From NCBI GenBank assembly GCA_900175165.2, contig FWWN02000529.1, positions 5,958 to 62,222 of the forward strand: DNA of 56,265 bases. The letters run 5' to 3'. Position 1 is the first letter of the stretch, and every line of letters starts with the position of its first letter. The stretch is from Rhizomucor pusillus (taxonomy: Eukaryota; Mucoromycota; Mucoromycetes; Mucorales; Lichtheimiaceae). Below, piece by piece: positions 28,183 to 40,526 of the stretch. The notes under the pieces were generated by a model, which made no database searches, was not told the DNA's origin, and worked only from the letters and a program-made list of their open reading frames with translations. Made by a program: the position numbers and the translations under genes.

Positions 28183-28970
28183 CTTTTAAGGGGTGTTGTG
28201 AGATTTAATGTCTTGAAGAAGAAAAGATTGGCATACATTGAATGCAAAGTATAGATATCTAATCCTATGACGAAAAGAAGGGTTGCGGTTGTCTACGACA
28301 ACGAAAACATGTCGTCAATGTCCATTGCCGAGAAAGATTCCCATTAGAAAATAGTAAGGTTCTGCTAAGCAGTGATTGGTGTAACTGCATACATGGTCCA
28401 GAATTATCGTTAGTCATCCACCGAAATGCTAGCGATAAAAGGGAACTGCTAAAAATTATCAATTGATCAACTGAAACATATTGGAACAATGACCAAGCAT
28501 ATGCATTACCAAAGTATGGGATGTAAGCTGACCAGCAATGTTGCCTGCTGACAGCTTGAGTGCAATGTGATGGGCAATGAGGTACTTGCTTCAACGTGCA
28601 GCATGCAGAAGCATGCACCGGTAACGTGGAATTTGTTATTGCTAACGTACAGCTTTCGATTTAGAAAACCGAAAGCGGTAGATCAAATATCGACGATCTC
28701 TTTGGATTAAGTTTGCATTGTCGTCATACATACTACAGACGTTCGTTTCCATGGTTGTCCATCGACCGTTCTGAATGCTAATGCTACACAAAAATCGGCG
28801 CCGCATGGGTCACATGGATTTTTTCTAACAGTGCCGCCGCTTTTCCTCCGGTTCCTGATCATTCTTTTTCTAAAATCCTTACCGAAAAAATTCACTTTCA
28901 ATTCTTGGTCGTGCTATCAAGATTCTACTCATACTTTTATTACTTTACGTTCGATCCAAAGTTCCAAAAC
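28183..28970. other. Intergenic
   Basis: No convincing gene. A minus-strand open frame at 28265-28618 has no recognisable features. A perfect 7-bp stem (GCTTTCG and CGAAAGC) lies at 28652-28676. The sequence after 28830 is pyrimidine-rich and may be the upstream region of the decayed plus-strand gene. Confidence 0.4.
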
Positions 28971-30300
28971 AGGATCCACCTTCTGCTCAACAAGATCAGC
29001 CGCCGCCACCGTCACCTCCACTCCATCGTCACAGCCGGATATGCCTGACTCGTCCAGATCCATTACACCGTCATCCGCTGACCAGCATCGTTACCCTTCG
29101 CAAAATGTCAAGAAGCAGATATCGTCCTCGAAGGGCAACAAACGGTGGAAAACGGTGCTAGGCAATCGAATGAACCATCCTTGCCGTCATTAGATAAAAA
29201 GCGAGATGACCACGGCAACAGGAAAGAGAACCGTTCTATCCATACCCCAAAGATGCGATAAGACCACGACTTTGATGATGATGATAACAGGATAACAAGG
29301 TCCAAAAACTTTTTGACGCCAGAGTTCATGCGTTCTGCAGGCTTCAGTGACAAGGATACACATAAATTGATGAAAGCTATCATGGAATACAACAAGAGAC
29401 ATGCACGCAAGTCGTATCAGGATGAGGAATCGGATGACTCCAGCTCGAATGACACATTGCAAAAAGACGAACAGACTACTACCGATAGTCCAAGCACACC
29501 AAAGGACACTGAGTACGAGCATGATTACCCTCAAAACGATGCTCAAAAGATAGGCCAAGCACCATCGTCGATATCAGGAACGACATCAAAGCTTTCGAAT
29601 AATCCTGCCACTATGTTGTCCGACGATACCAGGTCTAATGCCAAGCAAGAAGATTCTGACCGCAGATCAGAAGACGTAGATCCAAGCACTAAAAGACCAT
29701 CAATGAAAGACAAGCAAGGTTCTTTAAACGAACAACAAGAGCAAACTATTATCAAGAATACAGATGGAAACGACGATACAAATACCAACAGCGAGCAACC
29801 ACAGCATCCTCGGTCGGAAGAATCCGCTACCTCTACGCAAGGGACGGTAAACAGCGGTCTCGGAGATGTCATCCAAAACAATGTCAAGCTTGATAGGAAG
29901 CAATCAGATGAAAAGGAGCCCAAGCAACCCATGGAAAAGAGGACGGTGAAAGACTTGGTTGGGAAAAAGCTTGACAAGTTTGGAAACGTCCTTGACGATT
30001 CCGGCAAGATTATCGGTAAAGTATCTCACGATTTTTCGAGCATGGAAGGCAAGCAAGTGAACGAAATTGGTGAGATCATCGACGAAGAGACTGGAAAACT
30101 GCTTGGAAAGGTGGAACCCATCGACGATGATATTGAACCTGCAAAAGATCAAAGCTTTGGCAACGACAATGTCTCCACGGAAAGCACCGGTGGCCAGTCA
30201 CAACGGCGGCGACCATGACCTTGTCATCAAAGTGGATGCCACCAAGAAAGGCATTTCGTTTACTATTCCACATTCCGCGTCTCAAATAACTTTTGTAATA
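28971..30300 (+). pseudogene. Decayed DUF3659/LEA-type protein gene
   Basis: The largest open part, 29262-30218, encodes a polar, acidic, disordered protein. It ends in two DUF3659-type repeats: LVGKKLDKFGNVLDDSGK with IIGKV, and MEGKQVNEIGEIIDEETGK with LLGKV. The same frame upstream (about 29086-29258; QSNEPSLPSLDKKRDDHG) is cut by a TAA at 29259-29261. Further upstream the natural-looking disordered sequence moves to two other frames (DPPSAQQDQPPPPSPP and PSSQPDMPDSSRSITPSSAD). Near 30205 the frame breaks again, and the expected ending DLVIKVDATKKGISFTIPH lies one base over. Introns do not explain the stop. DUF3659 proteins in ascomycetes are linked to stress or surface roles only loosely. 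Flanked by the two small motif proteins. Confidence 0.6.
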
Positions 30301-30442
30301 TTCAGCTTTGTTTTTCTTTTATGTATACACTTTCGACTGGAAAACTGGAAAATAAATAAAAGACATACACCATAAATCCAAATCACTCATCATTTTAATG
30401 GATAAAGAGATGAAGGATACAGGTATCAATGTAATCGATTTT

Positions 30443-30688
30443 TTACATCATCAGAGCAAGAGTTAGATCGCCATGTACACGAGCTTTGATGCGCACTTCA
30501 GCTTCGAGGTTAAGATCCAAGCGCAGGGCTCCAGTCGTCTCCTCCTTTGAGTAATCCGGGGTATGCAAAATACTTTTCTTCTCTTCAGGTGGTCCCTGGC
30601 GTTGCGAAGACAAGGGCTGATTGAGTTTTGCTACTACCGGCTGTTGCCTGTACTGCTGGCCTTGTCTTTTCTTTTGACTGCTGGACAT
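30443..30688 (-). CDS. Small protein with a C-terminal KARVHGDLTLALM motif
   Basis: Single exon, 81 residues. The polar N terminus (MSSSQKKRQGQQYRQQ) leads to the ending LRLDLNLEAEVRIK and ARVHGDLTLALMM. This matches the C terminus of the protein at 27712-28182 at most positions, while the N-terminal parts are unrelated. The conserved part is therefore a module. The two genes have the same direction and flank the decayed DUF3659 gene. No signal peptide or membrane helix. Function unknown. Confidence 0.65.
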   Translation of the reverse strand: MSSSQKKRQGQQYRQQPVVAKLNQPLSSQRQGPPEEKKSILHTPDYSKEETTGALRLDLNLEAEVRIKARVHGDLTLALMM

Positions 30689-31594
30689 CTACAGTATTTG
30701 GTAATAAAGAAAAAGAAGGTAGAGAGAGAGAGAGATGAAGAAGTAAGAGAAGAAAGTCTCTATTTTCGAAATTGAGAAAGCTCTTCCAGGAGATCGATTT
30801 CTTCTTTTTCATCGATTGCATGGACTGACCGCGCTGCTGGTCACCCGAAGTTCCCGTTGTGAAACGAATTGGTGCGTGATCTATCAAATGAAGTCATTCT
30901 TACAGTATGTAGAAACAGAATTTTTAACGAATGTCTGGGATCAGGTTGGCGAATTTACCACTGTCGTGAGATTGGGGATGTCTGGCCTTCAAGTGTTGAT
31001 GATACGGATATGGGCAGCAGAAAAATGACATGATTTGTGTCAACCAGGGAAAATGATCAACAGACAGGAGAAATTATTTTGAGAAAAGAAAAACGATCCG
31101 CCCAAACCGAAGTACATGCAGTCCTATACTGCCCTGACGAATGGACAGTGCTGCATGTCGTAACATTTCCATTCAGGGCGTTGCATCACAACAGGGTTTG
31201 TTTGTTCAGAATTGTGCTATGAGGTACTTCAGAACAAATTGACACTTTATTGGCAAGAGCTTTGCGTTGATTCCCAACTTTAGTTGTTGGGCTCCAAGTT
31301 TTGATGTAGCTTCCACATCAGGCTCTTTTCCTTCCCTTGCGGGAGATAATTTATAAGAAACGAACAGAGTTAGAGCAAACTCGTCAAGACCAACGCCCAT
31401 TTCAGGTCTCTTGTGTCCACTGCACTTGAGCTTAGGCCCCTCGTGTCCAACCGGTTTTGGCTGCATGAGTCTGCAAGTGCTTCAGAGTGCAGGTTACAAA
31501 TCTATCCACCACTGCGAATGTGGGTCTAGGTTTCTACGATAAGCCTTGCAATTACTCTAGAAGTTTGTTTTTCGTCGAGGTACTAATATCGAGA
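30689..31594. other. Intergenic, possibly with a short unrecognised frame
   Basis: A minus-strand frame at 31206-31466 (86 residues, with DEFALTLFVSYKL) is possible but has no support. A GA-rich tract lies at 30720-30760. Nothing else stands out. Confidence 0.35.
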
Positions 31595-31861
31595 CTACTT
31601 CCATTTAGATGATTCGGTGAGTGAAGAAAACAAAAGTTTGTAATATTGTTTGCAATACTCATTGAGAGACCGGTACCATCGTTTGGAGTGCTCGCATTGC
31701 CTCATGGCAAGTTCGGGCCAATATGGTAAGTGTACGTTGTCCCCAAGTCGATTGATTTTTGTTTCTAAAGGTCCAAATTTGGCTCGGGCGTAATACCCCA
31801 ACGCAAATGGTCCAGAAAAAAAAACCAGTAGAATAGCACTTACGACACCAATGTATAACAA
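31595..31861 (-). CDS. Hypothetical small membrane protein
   Basis: Single exon, 88 residues. The first 25 residues (MLYIGVVSAILLVFFSG) form a clear signal anchor. A short polar domain with several aromatic residues follows (GDNVHLPYWPELAMRQCEHS, then KRWYRSLNEYCKQYYK). The composition looks protein-like and the start is well placed, but I recognise no family. It lies 40 bp beyond the beta-COP stop codon in the same direction, leaving little room for a promoter of its own. Confidence 0.4.
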   Translation of the reverse strand: MLYIGVVSAILLVFFSGPFALGYYARAKFGPLETKINRLGDNVHLPYWPELAMRQCEHSKRWYRSLNEYCKQYYKLLFSSLTESSKWK

Positions 31862-31902
31862 TAAAAATGCTATATGATATACTACGTACTTTATTTTGTT
31901 TT

Positions 31903-34900
31903 CTAGGCAGCTACCTTTTGTGCGATTGTAATTTTATCGCCAAGACTCAAAGCAATACCCTGAGTCTTGCTACGGATTCGGATATGACCAGAAATAGGTC
32001 CTTCACCAGGTTTCTCGATCGATAAGTTTGCTAATGCATCCTCGCCAAAGATGCTTCTGGCGTACATGTTGGCAGATAGGAATCCACAGTCGCCTTCCAG
32101 CTGCTTTTCGGGAGTCAGGCAGCTCATGTTTGTGGATGCCATGATGTGTTTGAGATAAGCGCGCAGATCACTAGATGGATGTGGTTTAGACAACAGACTT
32201 CTCGCGCGGTTTCAGCCATCAATACTGTACCTTATATTGGTGTTGACGTTAACCTTGTTCTCCCATTCGAACTCGCTCCACATGCTTCGGAACTAGAGAA
32301 GAACGATATTAATAGCTTGTTAATGTTAATTATCCACAAAATGATGCATTACCTGTGTCTCTGTGCAGTATGCTGGGTTGATGTAGTCCATAATATCAAT
32401 GTGGATATCGTTCAATACCACCACGCTGCTGTTTTCGTTTGCATTGTGGGAATCATAGACAATGTTGCCAAAGATGACACCGGTCTCTGTGGACGAAACT
32501 TTGATAGGGGCCTTGACGGTGAGGAAAGAGTGAGGGGCAAGGTTGTGTGCGACAGGTCGGTCCACAAGCTTGAGGTCGCCCAAGGTGGCAAACTCGACTG
32601 TAAGGTTCTGAAGGGTTTCATTTGTCTGGTTGACGATCAAAACATCTGATACGACAGAAATGAATAAGTATTTTGCGATACAGTATATGAACCCAGCACT
32701 TACCCATGAGGATATCATACTGATGCACATTGACGATAGCTTCGGCGTAGACAGCATCTGAAAAACCGGTAAGCTGAACAATTCGACTAAGTTTGGACAT
32801 GAGATCGTCTTTGGTATCCAATGCTCCTGTTGCCCGAGACAGGTCTTGTTCATACTATGCACCAACATTAGATGTCTTCAGCCTGACCAAAGCACACTTT
32901 CTATTTTACTCACCTCGTCAACACCTGTATCGCTCGCCTTCTTGGAGAACTGTCTGAACGCGATGGCATCATCCACTTGAACCTCGACTGTCTTATCTTT
33001 TTCCTTCTCTGCTGCGGCGCGTTCCTGCAGCAAGATTTGTGAGTTATACACTCCCAATATAGAAACAGATTTAGTCCTTATCCCACCTCTTCTGCTTTGA
33101 TCTGACGAGCAAACGCTTTGCGGCTATCTTCCAAATATACTTTATCGACTGTTTGGTTATGCTCGCGGCTGCCAACCACACGCAAATCTTGCATGATACG
33201 ATCGTACGAATCCTCGTCAATTTGGTGGGTGACAAACTGGGACTGACCGACACGGATGATGCTCGTCATGATAAGCATTGCCTCTGCTCTTCGTGTGTTT
33301 ACTGCTGTGCCGTCAGAGTTAAGAGTAGCGTATCGCAAGACAAGCTTGGTGAGTGTAGTAGCGAGAACGGTCGCCATGAAGTAATCGCCGTTAACAAGCA
33401 GCAAAGCTATCGATCGAGCGACAACGTAAGTAAAATAGAAACAGGTGATCGTGCAGAATTAGCTACCTCGAAGCGGGGGTTTGGTGACAGACTTGACAGC
33501 ATCCATTTTTGCTGAGCTCGACGTTTGCACAGTGTAGCTGCTTTCTGTGGCATAAGTACCATCAGGCAAGACACGACGCGGCGCTGCGGTGGTGGAAGGC
33601 ACAGCCTTAATCTCCTCGTTCTTGGCTTGCTCCTCTTCCTCGGCAGCGTCAAGCAAACGTTGTTCTGCAGCGAGAATAGGGATCTCCCCGAGCGCTTGAC
33701 GGATTTGCTCCCATGCTGCATCAATCTCTTCAATAGATTGGCAGTATTCACCGATAATCCACAAGGCACCACGGAAAACCTTGCCTGATTTCATATCCAT
33801 GAACGTTTCCAAGAGTCTGTCCAATACCGATTTGCGGAGGTCAGGAAGCTTCTCCATGACTTCGCGAACAAAGCTGACAACGTCGACTGCCGAGGGGTTG
33901 TTGGAATCGCCCAAGAATTCCATCAATACGTGGACGACATTGGATGCAACCTCTGAAAATCGCACCGCGCAAGTGTGGATCGATTGGACCAAAAGTTGAC
34001 GATACTCGGTATTCTATCATTTGTGTTAATATAGAAAATATCGCGCATGCTAAGAGTTGAACGATTGTCTACCTTATCATAATCTTGGTCGTGTGTCTTA
34101 ACTAGTTCCTTCTTGAGGAACAGAATTACTTCCTGAACATTTCGGGAAGAAACCATACTCATAGCGATGCGCAAAGCATTTCGTCGGACGTCAATGTCAG
34201 GGCTATTGGTATGCTAAGTATTTGGATAATCCATGGCAATATCAATATGCATAATTTTACCTTGACAAAACCCGCAAAACGTCCATAACAAGATCATCGA
34301 GCATACGTTCTTGCTTGGACAGCAGATTTTCGAGACGATCCAAAACAATCAATTTGACATTGTTGTCAGATTCCTTTACAGCAAGCTCGATATAGCAAGT
34401 GGCAGCAGCTAGATAATATGTTAGTCTCAGATAGCAACAACCAATTATGAAAAAAAGAGAGGTACCTTTGACGGCTGCTGGGTTGGAGGTAAGGACCATC
34501 AGAATGTTTGCTGCCTCATACTTGACAGAGTGAGAAGCAGCTGTAAGTAGTTCAGAGACGCATCGAATGTAGACACTCTTGTGTGCAGAGCTTGCTTTGC
34601 TGTCTTTGCGAATCAACTCCAACACCGCGAGCTGGAGTAGTTCATCAAAAGTAGGGACGCTGGGAAGAACTTGTTGTAGATAGTCAACGGCGAGAGGGCG
34701 GTCGATATTGCAAAGAACGACAAATGCATTGCGCCGACAAGACATGTCTGCTTCCTGCAAAGCTCGTTAGTATCTTCAGATGATACTGATTGGCATGAAT
34801 CGTGTTGTTTCACTCACAGTAGCCAAGAAGGTTTGGATAACTTCGGGAGCATCAGGGAATAAGAAATCAAAGTGGCGATAGATAGATCCAATTGCAAAAA

Positions 34901-35494
34901 CAGCGTTTTTTCGCACATAGGAATGACGATGTTCCTATTTGACATGACCAACATCAGTACATCAGATGTAACGATACGCTGCGTTGATCCTTTTCTTTTA
35001 CCAAGCAAGCTCTGACGGATGCAATCAAGGGTTCCAAAACCTCGGCTTCTCGGATCTTGCAGAGGAATCTGAGTGTGGCGCCACGGATATATTCATTCGG
35101 ATGCTGCAGATCGTTTCGGAGGGCGTTGCTGAAGACACGTTTCACATTGTGAGCAGAATAGATACTGAATAATCCATAGCAGAGCTAATTACCAGACAAG
35201 GATAAACTCTTCCTTGAGTTTACCATCGGGTTTCGTCTTTGGGCAAATCTCCCAGTAAAAGTGTAGCAATTTTTTCAGTTGCTTGTTCTTGGATGGCAAG
35301 ACGAAACGAATAACGTGAAGGAGAAGCTTCTCCATTGGGTCGCCGTTGAGCATGATGATGAGTAGCTTCTGCATTGTTTGGATTCGAACTTCGTCCGAGC
35401 CTTTCTCGAGAGCACGCTGAAAGTCTTGCAATGTAGGCTGCTCAGTCGCGTCATCTTGATGCACAAGCGTGTAGCAAAGATCGGTTGTCGCCAT
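31903..35494 (-). CDS. SEC26: Coatomer subunit beta (beta-COP)
   Basis: Large adaptor subunit of the COPI coat, which carries Golgi-to-ER vesicles. Thirteen exons on the minus strand: 35494-35193, 35128-35002, 34934-34818, 34754-34466, 34408-34261, 34202-34073, 34013-33467, 33406-33087, 33024-32914, 32854-32704, 32645-32353, 32292-32231, 32170-31903 (2865 nt, 954 residues, usual length). The N-terminal HEAT-repeat solenoid includes [20 protein letters not shown], characteristic of beta-COP. A charged hinge ([14 protein letters not shown]) leads to the appendage domain (FQVL-type region around [19 protein letters not shown]), and the C-terminal platform ends in [10 protein letters not shown]. 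All splice sites are GT-AG. No defects seen. Confidence 0.96.
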
Positions 35495-36684
35495 GGTTGC
35501 TAATTATCGTCAATGTATACTAGTTCTTTCCGACAAAGGCGTCAATCGTCAAGTTGTCGAGGGTTCAAGCGTAAGACGTAGCAATAATGGCTAGATAGAT
35601 TATGTGTTTAGATTTGATTCGCCTGTGCCGAAAGGAACAACTCCACGTTGTCAGGTCCACCCGCAAGATGCCACACCCAATGGGTCGCCCATTCCCGATT
35701 GACACTCCGGTTGAAAATGAGCACCTTCTGGGTGCACGCAAAGATCATGCAATTACACGTTGGAATATTCACCACGTAGCGTCCATAAGAGATTGTCCTT
35801 TTCTAGCCATAGAGGAATTATCAATCACAAATATGGGTATTGAGAAAGCAAGCAATGGAGTCATCAAGTGAGTATTTGGGAAACGGGGTGAAACACGTCG
35901 CATGCAGTCAGTTTGCAAACCATTATCTTATCTAGATGTAAAGTGCTCAAGAAACAATGATGAATATATACGAGATATCTGGACTAAGCTTAAGATGAGA
36001 ATGTAGTTTTTAACAAGTGTGCATCTAATAAATGATAATACGATTCTCCAATTCCTACTCGCTGGTATGGCAGGGACAAAATGTAACTGTAGATTTGAAA
36101 AGGCTGACATGGCTAATTACGACGAAGCGACAGGATGTACACTAACGGTATATTTGCATTTCTAGGACCGTCCAGTCTACCAGAGGGTAACTATCACCCG
36201 AGTAGCATGCTAATCGAAGAAGAACCTACATATTGTATCGGACATGGATTCGAAGCACAAAAGTCAAGCTTTTTGAAAGCTTTGTAGCTCGATACCAACA
36301 AATAAACTTTATCAGAGCTTCACAAACCAGTTAATCTTGCTATAGTAGTTGTAAAGGAGTATCAGCATGCAATAGATAGTCGAGTATTTACCATTTCGTT
36401 GTATATGGATTTTAAATATATATATATCTTTATTATATCTCGCTTGGACTGGTAATGGCAGGTACAGCCTCTATGATGTATAGTCAAGTTTTTATATGAA
36501 GTATTGCGTTATGAATATCCATGCTTGAGAAGCATTTATCTTGATAGGCGTCCCCGCCTGGCCAAAGTTTTGCGGACCTTGTGACGTAACCAGCTGGGCT
36601 CGTCCGAGGGCGGGCAGCCCCCCCCCCCAGCAAAAAAATTTCGAACGTCTCGAGTTGGCTTACCTTCCTCTGCGTAAAACAGCA
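35495..36684. other. Gene-poor stretch of about 1.2 kb
   Basis: Upstream region of beta-COP, then AT-rich DNA with a TATATATATATC tract near 36420. A plus-strand frame at 35602-35871 (89 residues, with MPHPMGRPFPIDTPVENEH) shows no family features and may be chance. A run of cytosines near 36620 precedes the ATP synthase delta start. Confidence 0.45.
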
Positions 36685-37467
36685 ATGAACGTCTTTGCCC
36701 GATCTGCTCGTGCCGCAGCCGCCTCCATTCGACCTGCCCTGGGTAAATTACATTGTTCAACATGTATTTCGGCCATACTCTGACCAGTATTTGTGCGTAC
36801 ATTTGTAGCCAGAACCTACGCTACCGAAGCACCTGCTGCTGACAAGCTGCGTTTGACGTTCGTTTTGCCACACAAGGTATCCATCAATCCCACCACGCCG
36901 AAGCATCACCCGTGTTGCAATCTCACTAATGCGACGCCTCTTTCTTTTCTGCTTTGTAAAAACAATAGACCCTTTACAAGGCCACTGATGTTCAGCAAGT
37001 CAACTTGGCCGCCACCTCTGGTGACATGGGTATCCTTGCCAACCACGTCCCTACCATTGAGCAATTGAAGCCTGGTGTCGTTGAAGTCGTTGAATCTGGT
37101 GATGTCACCAAGAAGTTCTTCGGTAAAAGAGCATAAAGCATACGCGTCGTGCAGAGGAAGCTCACAAAACCGTGTAATTTAGTCTCTGGCGGCTTTGCTA
37201 TTATCAACCCTGACTCCACCCTCAACATCAACGCTGTTGAGGCTGCTGCTTTCGACGAAATCTCTCTTGAGGTAGGTCACGAAAAGGGAACGGAAGATTA
37301 GATACAAAGGAACAGGATTCTGACTGCAAGGTGCGAAATAGAACGTCAAGTCTGCTTTGGCTGAAGCCGAGCGCGTTGCCAACGGCTCTGGTTCCGAGCA
37401 GGAGAAGGCTGCTGCCAAGGTTGAGATTGAAGTCTACGAATCCATCCAGCAAGCTTTGTCCAAATAA
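36685..37467 (+). CDS. ATP16: F1F0 ATP synthase subunit delta, mitochondrial
   Basis: Central-stalk subunit of mitochondrial ATP synthase (equivalent to bacterial epsilon), coupling gamma rotation to catalysis. Exons: 36685-36742, 36809-36876, 36969-37122, 37183-37271, 37342-37467 (495 nt, 164 residues). The basic, alanine-rich N terminus (MNVFARSARAAAASIRPALG) and RTYATEAPA form a mitochondrial targeting peptide cut near residue 25. The beta-sandwich core includes VNLAATSGDMGILANHVPTI and SGGFAIINPDSTLNINAVEA. The C-terminal helical hairpin includes ALAEAERVANG. All as in the family. Five exons for 164 residues is a high intron density. Confidence 0.95.
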
Positions 37468-37913
37468 GCAGTTTTAACATAAAGACGACCTTTGTTTCCT
37501 AGAACGGATAACTTTCTTTTGTTTCCCTGATCACCTCAAAAGAAAATATGGAGCTAGTCTTCAACATACACTGAATGATATTTTGGAGAATATTGCAGTT
37601 AGTCATTTTACGTGCCTAAGTCTTCTTTATTCCCTAGTAACCATAAAAGCTTCCCAAGATTTGAGCGTCGAAAGTGCGAACTTCAATATCGGGCGTTTCG
37701 AAAACGCACTACAGAAGTTAGTGCGCAAATAGTTGTAGAAATATCAAACTGAAAAATTGGGTGATACTAGGAACAAGAGAGTATAGTCCATTTGTGACTC
37801 TATCCGAATATCTTCGAGCCTTGCTATGAACTATCAAAAAAATGCCGAATTTGGGTTCAGATAGGGCTTCCCGCTGGATACTTGAGAAGCCAGGATCTTG
37901 GAAGGCACAAGAA
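37468..37913. other. Intergenic
   Basis: About 450 bases between ATP synthase delta and PCC1. A short plus-strand frame near 37660-37750 has no features. No RNA gene seen. Confidence 0.4.
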
Positions 37914-38303
37914 ATGGAACATACATTGTAAGAGATCAGCATATGCTTTGCGAGTAGTGACAAGATTTTCAACGAGTTTCTGCTCGATCCAGACGGTTAG
38001 AGATTCCGTTTCCGTCAGAACGACTTGCAGACATTGCGCTGCGTGTATTGAATGTTGACAAAGAGCTGAAAACTAATCAAGTGAAACGAGAGCTTTTGAC
38101 ACAAGAAAACAAACTTTGCGCGTGAGTCGCTGGTTCCACCAAGCGGTGTGACGAGTATGCTAACAAATATATCATCATTACTTAGGAATTTTGAAGCTGT
38201 TTCAGCGCGAGTGCTTCGTGTCTCGGTAAACTCGTTTCTTGACATGCTTGCAATGGTAACCAGAACGATGGACCAGTGCGATTATTACAATACCAGCAAA
38301 CGA
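37914..38303 (+). CDS. PCC1: EKC/KEOPS complex subunit Pcc1
   Basis: Dimerisation subunit of the KEOPS complex, which makes the N6-threonylcarbamoyl-adenosine of tRNAs and also acts at telomeres. Three exons: 37914-37927 (only 14 nt, encoding MEHT and part of Leu), 37993-38121 and 38186-38303 (261 nt, 86 residues). Joined, they read LRLEIPFPSERLADIALRVL, then NFEAVSARVLRVSVNSFLDM and LAMVTRTMDQ, the complete Pcc1/LAGE3 fold. The gene is easily missed because no single frame exceeds 43 codons. The start is fixed by the phase of the short first exon. The next gene downstream is isomerase copy B. Confidence 0.92.
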
Positions 38304-38540
38304 TAACAACGAAATGTAATAAAGCATCATCATATGTAATTACTGCATGTTTATTGTATATACGATGCGTTCATTTCTGGTCACTATGTACATTGTTTGA
38401 GATGGTGTTGTATTACTTGTGTCATGGGTGGATTCAATCGATCCGTTTCAGACGAGACAAATTGCCCGTGGCGAAAAAAAGGAGAAGAAACAAACGTATT
38501 CCTCTTTCTTTCCCGTCTTTCGCTCATTGATCCGTGCTAA

Positions 38541-40352
<1,812 letters not shown>

Positions 40353-40526
40353 TAACGAAGCAGTCGTTTGTGCAGATCGTTTGAAGAGCTGCAGATTAGC
40401 CAGTGAACGTGAATATGCATAAAATAAATCATACAAAAAGAAATGAAATAGAAGTTATACTACAAAATTTTATCATTTATTACAGCATCTTCGTAAATAT
40501 ATACAAAGCTTCATACATTTCGTCTT

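Noticed and set aside
28265..28618. 117-residue minus-strand open frame
   Set aside because: Cys/His/Ser-rich translation without any pattern, in AT-rich intergenic DNA; probably chance.
28652..28676. 7-bp perfect hairpin as a terminator or element end
   Set aside because: Such a short stem is expected by chance in this length of DNA and has no fungal termination role.
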